In this document: one piece after another, positions 1 through 5,512 of the stretch
Layout: each line of letters opens with the position of its first letter
Numbering within the stretch: position 1 is the first letter of the stretch
NCBI GenBank assembly: GCA_938016625.1
Contig: CALILB010000197.1
Location: forward strand, 1-10,522
Direction: 5' to 3'
DNA length: 10,522 nucleotides
Source of the DNA: an uncultured bacterium
Lineage (GTDB): Bacteria; Acidobacteriota; Thermoanaerobaculia; Multivoradales; JAHEKO01
Program-made: the position numbers and the translations under genes
Notes under the pieces: generated by a model
Told to the model about the DNA's origin: nothing
The model's input: only the letters and a program-made list of their open reading frames with translations
The model's database searches: none

Positions 1-380
1 TGGACGGCGGTGACCGTGTGACAGAAGTCGCAGCTCACCCCTTCTCTGGTGACGCCTTCCCGCAACTCGTAGTCACCATTCACCATGGTCATCGGCGCAT
101 GGCACCGTAGACATACTTTCCGCGCCTCCTCACCGGCCTCCTTGACTGCTTGCATGTAAGCTGTGTCGAATATCGGGTCGGTGAGGGAGAAGGCGTGCAG
201 GCTGTTCTTCCACGATTCGTAGATGTCCGAGTGGCATTCACCACACACCCTGGCGCTGGTGTAGCCCTCCGCAGCCACTTCTGCCTCACTCGCTGAGCGC
301 GCAGGCCCAGAGGCGAAGCAGACAAAGGCCGCTACCCCGATCAACAGGACATGCACTCGAGTCGCTTTTGAGGTGCACAT
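1..380 (-). CDS. Exported multiheme cytochrome c, N-terminal part (runs off left edge)
   Basis: Reading the minus strand from the ATG at 380-378 gives 126 codons with no stop before the window edge, so the gene is partial at its 3' end. Residues 1-30 form a signal peptide: a short basic start, a hydrophobic core (VLLIGVAAFVCF) and a likely cleavage after ARSA. Three haem-binding motifs follow, CGECH (46-50), CLRCH (90-94) and CDFCH (117-121), so the protein is a periplasmic multihaem cytochrome. The context CGECHSDIYESWKNSLHA resembles the cytochrome c554/c-prime type of multihaem protein; that is a family-level impression. More haems may lie beyond the window. The start is supported by GGGAGG at 388-393, about seven bases upstream of the ATG. 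It is transcribed divergently from the hydrogenase operon. A role as electron carrier or terminal reductase linked to H2 oxidation is possible but inferred only from position. Confidence 0.87.
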   Translation of the reverse strand, partial: MCTSKATRVHVLLIGVAAFVCFASGPARSASEAEVAAEGYTSARVCGECHSDIYESWKNSLHAFSLTDPIFDTAYMQAVKEAGEEARKVCLRCHAPMTMVNGDYELREGVTREGVSCDFCHTVTAV

Positions 381-592
381 TTGTCGTCCTCCCGTCGGCT
401 CCGAGGTTCCCGGCTACTGAGTTTTCGAGCAACGGCGTCTTCAATCGCCTGGCGCGCTCGAGTGTCGAGGTACTAGCTGCGCAATCTTAGACACAGGTCT
501 TCGATCCATCGAACACCCGATGGGGTGGCCATGGGTATGCTCGACGGGTAGCCGAGGTCTCAGTCCTTTGGGAGTGGAGCATCGAGGATACA

Positions 593-610
593 CCCACCCT
601 GAAGGGTGGG
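593..610. repeat. GC-rich perfect hairpin A
   Basis: CCCACCCTGAAGGGTGGG is a perfect inverted repeat: an 8-bp stem with a 2-base loop, or a 7-bp stem with a TGAA loop. No T-run follows on either strand, so it is not a standard intrinsic terminator. On the minus strand it lies 15 bases after the stop codon of the 87-codon reading frame. That is the place where a subterminal palindrome sits in IS200/IS605-type right ends. It could equally be a protein-binding site or an mRNA structure. Confidence 0.6.
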
Positions 611-624
611 GTGGAGGCCGATAC

Positions 625-888
625 TTACAGGAAAAAGGCCTCGCCGACTCCTACGCTGTAGAGGTCGACCGCGACCAGTCGGTGAGCGTGTCGGAGCCTT
701 GTGTCACCGCTCGTTTCGCCTCTCGAGTAGCGGTGGGTGCCGGTCATTATGGGGTTGTTCTTGCCGTAGGTCGCCCGGAGCTCGCGTTCGCACGACTCCG
801 CCGAGGCCGTGGACAGGGCGATGTGGGCGTAATGGGACTCGAAAGTACTGGGCGCCGTTGGGATCGTAAATAGAGTATTTCTGGCCAT
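625..888 (-). CDS. Possible small hypothetical protein or gene remnant, 87 aa
   Basis: The frame runs from an ATG at 888-886 to a TAA at 627-625 and could encode 87 residues (MARNTLFTIPTAPS..., ending VGVGEAFFL). I do not recognise the product. By my hand count 66 of 87 codons end in G or C, and 34 of the 36 codons from residue 20 to 55 do. The amino-acid composition is balanced, unlike the Arg/Ser/Pro-rich shadows in the other frames. GGGAGG lies directly against the ATG (889-894), too close for a normal ribosome binding site. The frame also stays open upstream to about 1296, so its beginning may be elsewhere or lost. It lies between hairpins A and B. It could be a real small gene, the tail of a decayed mobile-element gene, or chance in GC-rich DNA. 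Confidence 0.27.
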   Translation of the reverse strand: MARNTLFTIPTAPSTFESHYAHIALSTASAESCERELRATYGKNNPIMTGTHRYSRGETSGDTRLRHAHRLVAVDLYSVGVGEAFFL

Positions 889-892
889 CCTC

Positions 893-910
893 CCTACCCT
901 TTTGGGTAGG
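893..910. repeat. GC-rich perfect hairpin B
   Basis: CCTACCCTTTTGGGTAGG is a perfect inverted repeat with 7-bp arms and a TTTT loop. Its arms (CCTACCC) differ from those of hairpin A (CCCACCC) at one base, so the two look like related elements about 300 bases apart. On the minus strand it lies directly upstream of the ATG of the 87-codon frame, and the tetranucleotide TTAC (plus-strand 914-917) lies just outside it. No T-run follows that would make it a terminator. Confidence 0.6.
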
Positions 911-928
911 TCAGTAATCGATACCCAC

Positions 929-941
929 CCCGTCAAACGGG
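929..941. repeat. Short hairpin C with a partial copy of the hairpin A flank
   Basis: CCCGTCAAACGGG forms a 5-bp stem with a CAA loop. The stretch GATACCCACCC at 920-930, which runs into it, repeats GATACACCCACCC at 587-599 with two bases missing. The hairpin A region therefore has a degenerate direct copy about 330 bases away, just beyond hairpin B. It may mark the far edge of the same element or be a separate regulatory site upstream of the hydrogenase operon. Confidence 0.4.
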
Positions 942-1035
942 CGGATGCACCACCTTGCGATGTGCACCCGAACCACCTTGAGGGGCGTCGACAGGAGTCG
1001 GCCCCAGTCTCTAGATTGCAGCTACATACTGAAAG

Positions 1036-1042
1036 GGGGAGG
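1036..1042 (+). promoter_or_regulatory. Ribosome binding site of the hydrogenase small subunit
   Basis: GGGGAGG is a strong Shine-Dalgarno match six bases before the ATG at 1049. It fixes the start of the first operon gene and places the Tat motif at residues 16-22. Confidence 0.8.
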
Positions 1043-1048
1043 TAGCCC

Positions 1049-2182
1049 ATGAGTGAGAGCTGGTTTATCGAAGAGCTCGAGCGGCGGGGGGTCTCAAGGA
1101 GGGACTTTCTCGGTTTCTGTGGGGTGATGACCTCGGTGCTCGCCCTGCCCAGATCGGCAGGAGCGCAGATCGCCGAAGCCATCGAAACGAAGGAGAAGCC
1201 GACCCTGGTGTGGCTCGAGTTCCAGGACTGCGCAGGCAACACCGAGTCGTTCCTGCGAGCATCGCGACCCACGGTCGCCGACATCGTCCTGGACACGATC
1301 TCGGTGGATTATCACGAAACCATCATGGCGGCCGCCGGACACCAGGCGGAAGCAGCCCTGGCAGGGGTCGTCGAGGGCAAACCCGGCGCCTATATCGCCG
1401 TGGTCGAAGGCTCGATTCCGACTGGAGAGAACGGCGCCTACTGCACCATTGGCGGCCGCTCGGCGCAGGATATCGCCCGCGAGGTTTGCGGCGGTGCAGC
1501 GGCGACGATCGCCATCGGCACCTGTGCTGCCTTTGGCGGGCTGCCGGCGGCAGCGCCCAATCCCACCGGAGCTCTTAGCGTGGCCGACGCCGTCCCCGGG
1601 GTAAAGAACCTGATCAATCTGCCGGCCTGCCCCGCCAACGTCGAAAATCTGGTGGGCGTGATCGTCTACTACCTGACTTTCAACCGGTTCCCCAAGGCCG
1701 ATCGCTACAAGCGACCGCTGTTTGCCTATGGCAAGTCGATCCACGACAACTGCGAGCGGCGGGCACACTTCGACGCCGGGCAGTACGTCGAGAAATGGGG
1801 CGACGAAGGACACCGGACCGGCTATTGCCTCTACAAGATGGGTTGCAAGGGACCGGTGAGCTATCAGAACTGCCCCAACATACGCTGGAACGAGGGCACG
1901 AACTGGCCCATCGGTTGCGGCCACCCCTGTATCGGCTGTGCCGAGCCCGATTTCTGGGACAAGATGACGCCTTTCTACTCCCACCTGCCCAGCTTCCCCG
2001 GCTTCGGCCTGCACGCGAACGTCGACCGCGTCGGCGTCTGGGCCACCGCCGGAGTGGCGGCGGCATTTGCGGCTCACGGCTTTGTGCAGCTGGGCAAACG
2101 CTGGATGTACGCCAAAGCAGATGAGTCTGCTGCAGCCAAAGGAGCGAAAGCTGCAACCGAGAAGAAAGGAGAGGAGTCATGA
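1049..2182 (+). CDS. hyaA: [NiFe] hydrogenase small subunit, group 1, Tat-exported, with a CxxN proximal-cluster motif
   Basis: This is the electron-transfer subunit of a periplasmic uptake hydrogenase (377 aa). The N-terminus holds a twin-arginine signal (SRRDFLGF, 16-23, followed by a hydrophobic stretch to about 39). Distal-cluster ligands are His232, Cys235, Cys260 and Cys266. Medial [3Fe-4S] ligands are Cys275, Cys294 and Cys297, with Pro287 at the place expected for a 3Fe cluster. For the proximal cluster Cys61, Cys159 and Cys194 are present, but the position that is normally the second Cys of CxxC is Asn64 (DCAGNTES). The extra cysteines of O2-tolerant Hyd-1-type enzymes are also absent (Gly63, Gly164). 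Residues 324-350 form a C-terminal membrane helix that anchors the dimer next to the cytochrome b. A Lys/Ala-rich tail follows. The stop overlaps the large-subunit start by ATGA. The subunit identity is certain; the subgroup within group 1 is not. Confidence 0.97.
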   Translation: MSESWFIEELERRGVSRRDFLGFCGVMTSVLALPRSAGAQIAEAIETKEKPTLVWLEFQDCAGNTESFLRASRPTVADIVLDTISVDYHETIMAAAGHQAEAALAGVVEGKPGAYIAVVEGSIPTGENGAYCTIGGRSAQDIAREVCGGAAATIAIGTCAAFGGLPAAAPNPTGALSVADAVPGVKNLINLPACPANVENLVGVIVYYLTFNRFPKADRYKRPLFAYGKSIHDNCERRAHFDAGQYVEKWGDEGHRTGYCLYKMGCKGPVSYQNCPNIRWNEGTNWPIGCGHPCIGCAEPDFWDKMTPFYSHLPSFPGFGLHANVDRVGVWATAGVAAAFAAHGFVQLGKRWMYAKADESAAAKGAKAATEKKGEES

Positions 2183-3885
2183 CGCACGTCGTTGTCGATC
2201 CGGTCACACGAATCGAAGGACATCTGCGGATCGAAGCGGAGGTCGACGGCGGCGCCGTTCAGGACGCCTGGTCCTCCTCCACCATGTTCCGCGGCATCGA
2301 GGCCATCTTGAAGGGCAGGGATCCGCGCGATGCCTGGGCCTTTACCCAGCGGATCTGCGGTGTGTGCACCACCGTGCACGCCATAACCTCGATCCGCGCG
2401 GTCGAGAACGCCATCGGAGCGGAGCCACCGCCCAACGCGAGATTGCTGCGCAATCTCATCATGGCCTCACAGATGGTCCAGGACCACGTCGTCCACTTTT
2501 ACCATCTGCACGCCCTGGACTGGGTGGACATCGTTTCGGCCCTGTCGGCCGACCCGGCGGCAACCGCCGGGTTGGCACAATCGATCTCCGACTGGCCGCT
2601 GTCGAGCGTCAGCTACTTCACCGGTGTGCGGAATCGTGTCCAACAGTTTGTCGAGCGCGGCCAGTTAGGCCCCTTCGGCAACGCCTACTGGGGTCACTCG
2701 GCCTATCGGCTGCCACCCGAAGCCAACCTGATGGCGGTGGCCCACTATCTCGAGGCCCTGGATTGGCAGCGAGATTTCATCAGGATCCACGCCGTCCTCG
2801 GGGGCAAGAACCCGCACCTCCAGAGCTTTCTGGTGGGCGGCATGGCGACCCCGCTCGACCCCGACAAACAGGCCTCGATCAACATGACTTCGATCGCCTT
2901 CATGCAGGGGTTGATTCGCAAGGCCAAGACCTTCGTAGAAAAGGTCTACATTCCGGATCTGCTGGCGGTGGCGTCTTTCTACAAGGATTGGGCCGGCTAC
3001 GGTAAGGGTGTCGGCAACTACCTCGTCTATGGTGAGTATCCAGAAGCAGACGGCGCCAACGCTCCGCTCTTCCTCCCCTCCGGCGTAATCCGGAACGGGG
3101 ATCTCTCCACGGTCGAGCCGCTCGACCCGGCCAAGATTACCGAGTACGTAACCCACTCCTGGTACGACTACGAGGCCGGTGACGGCGAGGGGATCCATCC
3201 CTCTCTGGGCGAGACCAGCCCCAACTACACCGGTCCCCAACCGCCCTACGACCGGCTCGATATCGAGGGCAAATACAGCTGGCTCAAGGCGCCACGTTAC
3301 GACGGCTTGCCGATGGAGGTGGGCCCGCTTTCACGGATGCTGGTCGCCTACGGTTCCGGGCACCCGCGGGTGCAGGAGCTCGTCGGCTACGCCCTCGGCC
3401 AACTCGGCGTTGGAGCGGAGGCCCTGTTCTCGACCCTGGGTCGGGTCGCGGCTCGCGGCCTCGAGACGCTGGTGCTGGCTGAGAAGCTCGAGGACTGGCT
3501 GATGGAGCTGGCGGACAACATGGGGCGCGGCGAGCTGGAGATTGCCGACAACTCCAAATGGGACCCCAGCAACTGGCCAGAGGAGTGCACCGGTGCCGGC
3601 TTCCACGAAGCACCGCGTGGCGCTCTCGGGCACTGGGTTCATATAAAGAAGGGTGAGATCGCGCGCTATCAGTGTGTCGTGCCCAGCACCTGGAATGCCG
3701 GACCGCGCGACGCCATGGGTCAGGCCGGACCGTACGAGGCGGCAATCATCGGTAATCCGGTGGCCGATCCCGAGCAACCACTCGAGATCCTACGCACGGT
3801 CCATTCTTTCGATCCCTGCATGGCCTGCGGGGTGCACGTTCTCGATCCCAAGGGCCGAGAGCTGGTAAAGGTGAGAGTCCAATGA
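2179..3885 (+). CDS. hyaB: [NiFe] hydrogenase large (catalytic) subunit, group 1
   Basis: This subunit carries the NiFe(CN)2CO site that splits H2. It has 568 residues, normal for the family. It opens with VVVDPVTRIEGHLRIE. The N-terminal nickel motif RICGVCTTVH (58-67) supplies Cys60 and Cys63. The C-terminal motif DPCMACGVH (545-553) supplies Cys547 and Cys550. After His553 come 15 residues (VLDPKGRELVKVRVQ), the tail that the maturation endopeptidase is expected to remove after nickel insertion. There is no signal peptide, so export would be by hitchhiking on the Tat signal of the small subunit. The ATG overlaps the small-subunit stop (ATGA), and AAAGGAG at 2165-2171 provides a ribosome binding site, which suits a 1:1 ratio of subunits. 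All motifs are intact and I see no frameshift. Confidence 0.97.
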   Translation: MTHVVVDPVTRIEGHLRIEAEVDGGAVQDAWSSSTMFRGIEAILKGRDPRDAWAFTQRICGVCTTVHAITSIRAVENAIGAEPPPNARLLRNLIMASQMVQDHVVHFYHLHALDWVDIVSALSADPAATAGLAQSISDWPLSSVSYFTGVRNRVQQFVERGQLGPFGNAYWGHSAYRLPPEANLMAVAHYLEALDWQRDFIRIHAVLGGKNPHLQSFLVGGMATPLDPDKQASINMTSIAFMQGLIRKAKTFVEKVYIPDLLAVASFYKDWAGYGKGVGNYLVYGEYPEADGANAPLFLPSGVIRNGDLSTVEPLDPAKITEYVTHSWYDYEAGDGEGIHPSLGETSPNYTGPQPPYDRLDIEGKYSWLKAPRYDGLPMEVGPLSRMLVAYGSGHPRVQELVGYALGQLGVGAEALFSTLGRVAARGLETLVLAEKLEDWLMELADNMGRGELEIADNSKWDPSNWPEECTGAGFHEAPRGALGHWVHIKKGEIARYQCVVPSTWNAGPRDAMGQAGPYEAAIIGNPVADPEQPLEILRTVHSFDPCMACGVHVLDPKGRELVKVRVQ

Positions 3886-4628
3886 AAATCACACCGCGAC
3901 CGACGCCGTCCAAGGAGATCTGCCTGGCCAATGTCTATGTCTGGGAGTGGCCGGTGCGCATCACCCACTGGCTAAACGCCATGGCCATCTGGGTTCTGTC
4001 GGTCACTGGCCTCTACATGGGGCACCCCTTCCTGGTGGCACCAGGCGAGGCCAGCGAGCATTTCATCATGGGCTGGGCCAAGCTCATTCACTTCTACGCG
4101 GCAATCGTGTTTACCCTGTCGGTACTGACACGCATTGTCTGGATGTTCACCGGCAACAAGTACTCGAGCTGGGACAAGTTCATCCCGTTCCGCAGGATCA
4201 GGTCCAAGGGTCTGTGGCCGACCATCAAATACTATCTCTTCGCCATGCGGCTGCCGCCTGGTTTTGTCGGCCACAATCCCCTCGCCGGGGCAACCTACGC
4301 CCTGTTGTTCGTTGCCTTCTTGGTCCAGATTTGCACCGGCTTGGCCATGTATGCGGCCAGCGCCAGCGTGGACTCGCCGGTCCGCTTCATGGCCGCGCTG
4401 CTGCCGCTGTTTGGTGGCCTAGCGACGGCGCACCTGGTCCATCACGTCATCATGTGGTTTATCTGGATGTTCTTTGTGCACCATGTCTACAGCGCCATCC
4501 TGATGTCCCAGGTCGAACCCACGGCCACGCTCGAGTCGATCTTCTCCGGGCACAAGTTCGTCCCCCGCGAGGACTTGATCTTTTCCGGTTACCGATTCAT
4601 CGACCGCGAGACTCATAAGGGTGGTTAG
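3882..4628 (+). CDS. cybH: Hydrogenase b-type cytochrome subunit (HyaC/HydC family)
   Basis: This is a 248-residue integral membrane dihaem cytochrome b that passes electrons from the small subunit to the quinone pool. Four hydrophobic segments can be seen, at about 28-46, 63-88, 133-158 and 185-208. Histidines at His29, His70, His187 and His201 (with His184, 188 and 200 as alternatives) fit the haem-ligand pattern of the family; the 14-residue spacing of 187/201 matches the usual last-helix pair. The N-terminus YVWEWPVRITHWLNA is typical of the family. The ATG overlaps the large-subunit stop (ATGA), with a modest AAAGGTGAG upstream. Its place right after the catalytic genes is standard for respiratory uptake hydrogenases. 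Confidence 0.95.
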   Translation: MKITPRPTPSKEICLANVYVWEWPVRITHWLNAMAIWVLSVTGLYMGHPFLVAPGEASEHFIMGWAKLIHFYAAIVFTLSVLTRIVWMFTGNKYSSWDKFIPFRRIRSKGLWPTIKYYLFAMRLPPGFVGHNPLAGATYALLFVAFLVQICTGLAMYAASASVDSPVRFMAALLPLFGGLATAHLVHHVIMWFIWMFFVHHVYSAILMSQVEPTATLESIFSGHKFVPREDLIFSGYRFIDRETHKGG

Positions 4629-5175
4629 ATCGGAGAATCTACTCATCCTCGGTCTGGGCAACCTGCTGTGCGGGGATGACGGTCTTGGCGTAGCGGCGGT
4701 GGAGGAGATCCACCGCCGCTACCGGCTGCCTGATGGCGTGCGCGTCCTCGATGGCGGCACCCTCGGTCTTACTCTGCTGGCCCATTTCGAGGATGCGGAG
4801 GATGTCATCCTGGTCGACGCGATCCAAGCCGACGCACCGGCCGGTTCCCTGGTCCGTCTCGAAGGGGACGAAGTGGCTCCTGCGGTGCGAAACCGGTTGT
4901 CAGTCCACCAGATCGGCGTTGCCGATCTGCTCGACGGTCTGCGCCTGCTCGACGCCTTTCCACAGCGGCTCATTCTTCTAGGCCTGGTGCCCGAGAAGAT
5001 GGAACTGGAGATCGCGCTGTCTGATCCTGTGGGGTCCAATTTGCAGTTGCTGGTGGCCGAAATCGTCAAAGAAGCCGCCCGCATGGGCTACGACTTGCAT
5101 TCCCGAGATACCCATGAGGAGGCTGTTTCCGACACTTCTGACATTGCTGCTGGGGCTGGCGTCGGGTTGCGATAA
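4621..5175 (+). CDS. hyaD: Hydrogenase maturation endopeptidase (HyaD/HybD family, peptidase M52)
   Basis: This protease is expected to cut the C-terminal tail from the nickel-loaded large subunit. It has 184 residues. The motif LGLGNLLCGDDGLGV (10-24) holds Asp20, and VDA (Asp66) and SVHQIG (His96) follow. Together these are the three nickel-sensing positions of the HybD family, where the first is often Glu. The segment GLVPEKMELEIALSDPV (121-137) is the usual C-terminal strand and helix region. The likely start is GTG at 4621, overlapping the cytochrome b stop by eight bases. No good ribosome binding site is visible, so translation probably depends on coupling. The last 20 or so residues (THEEAVSDTSD...) extend past the usual end of the family and are encoded inside the next gene, with which it shares 62 bases. 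Confidence 0.93.
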   Translation: MVRSENLLILGLGNLLCGDDGLGVAAVEEIHRRYRLPDGVRVLDGGTLGLTLLAHFEDAEDVILVDAIQADAPAGSLVRLEGDEVAPAVRNRLSVHQIGVADLLDGLRLLDAFPQRLILLGLVPEKMELEIALSDPVGSNLQLLVAEIVKEAARMGYDLHSRDTHEEAVSDTSDIAAGAGVGLR

Positions 5176-5512
5176 GCCCGATCTGCCAGCCCCGTACAGC
5201 AGCCTCGATACCCCCGAGACCCTCCTGACTTCGGTCCAGGCACGTGACCGTGGACGAGAGCTCTACTTGCAGTACTGTGCCATCTGTCATGGGAAGAAGG
5301 CGGATGGGCGGGGTGTGCGCCAAATGATCTCCAGCTCACCAACAGACTTTACGGATCGGGCCTGGCAACGACGCGCCGCGCCCACCTACACTTACTACAT
5401 CATTCGCGAGGGCAAGCGAGGGACACCGATGCCTTCTTGGAAGGTTCTCGACGAGGATGAAACGTGGGATCTGGTAGCCTACGTTCTCTCTGTCGCAGAC
5501 GAGGCGCCTTGA
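5114..5512 (+). CDS. Lipoprotein monohaem cytochrome c
   Basis: This is a 132-residue class I-type cytochrome c. Residues 1-19 form a lipoprotein signal with lipobox LASGC, so Cys19 would be lipidated and the protein held on the periplasmic face of a membrane. The haem motif is CAICH (55-59), in the typical context YLQYCAICHGKKADGRG, and Met106 in GTPMPSW is the likely sixth ligand. The C-terminal helix EDETWDLVAYVLSV is also typical. The gene lies between the maturation protease and hypF. It overlaps the protease by 62 bases and the hypF TTG start by four. This position suggests that it works with the hydrogenase, for example by taking electrons from the small subunit or the cytochrome b towards periplasmic oxidases or reductases. 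That role is inferred. No clear ribosome binding site precedes the ATG. Confidence 0.9.
   Translation: MRRLFPTLLTLLLGLASGCDKPDLPAPYSSLDTPETLLTSVQARDRGRELYLQYCAICHGKKADGRGVRQMISSSPTDFTDRAWQRRAAPTYTYYIIREGKRGTPMPSWKVLDEDETWDLVAYVLSVADEAP

Larger units (their letters stand above)
593..910 (-). mobile_element. Possible small IS200/IS605-like remnant bounded by hairpins A and B
   Basis: A segment of about 318 bases is bounded by two related, perfect GC-rich palindromes and contains a minus-strand frame that ends 15 bases before one of them. Subterminal palindromes instead of terminal inverted repeats, plus a TTAC at the putative left end, are features known from IS200/IS605 elements and their non-autonomous derivatives. 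Against this, the frame contains neither a TnpA HUH/Tyr motif nor the TnpB RuvC or zinc-finger motifs, and I cannot show a second copy or an empty site. The call is an inference from architecture only. Confidence 0.22.
381..1048. other. Divergent intergenic region between cytochrome c and the hydrogenase operon
   Basis: These 668 bases separate two divergent genes, so they should hold promoters for both. I could not identify a convincing -35/-10 pair or a -24/-12 element for either direction. What can be seen is a ribosome binding site at each edge, a weak 6-bp inverted repeat at 506-523, three stronger GC-rich hairpins (593-610, 893-910, 929-941) and a minus-strand 87-codon reading frame (625-888). 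The part from 942 to 1035 shows nothing I can name. The length is large compared with the gene packing in the rest of the window, which is a reason to suspect an insertion or a long regulated leader. Confidence 0.6.

Noticed and set aside
506..523. Inverted repeat CCATCG/CGATGG
   Set aside because: Six-bp arms with a six-base loop are short enough to occur by chance in 10 kb, and no T-run or other context supports a function.
520..873. Plus-strand frames in the intergenic region (520-873 and 606-869)
   Set aside because: They overlap the palindromes, have Arg/Gly/Ser-rich low-complexity composition, lack a ribosome binding site and resemble no family; the opposite strand has the better coding signature.
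943..958. Possible sigma-54 (-24/-12) promoter, GG...TTGC, before the hydrogenase operon
   Set aside because: The GG and GC dinucleotides are 12 bases apart instead of the required 10, and the TGGCA consensus around GG is missing.
1094..2077. Long minus-strand open frame (327 codons) opposite the hydrogenase small subunit
   Set aside because: It is antisense to a gene with every expected Fe-S motif in its own frame. It has no recognisable motif and is the usual antisense shadow in GC-rich coding DNA.
2067..3005. Plus-strand 312-codon frame overlapping the small and large subunits
   Set aside because: It is out of frame with two certain genes and Arg-rich with no domain; a shadow frame.
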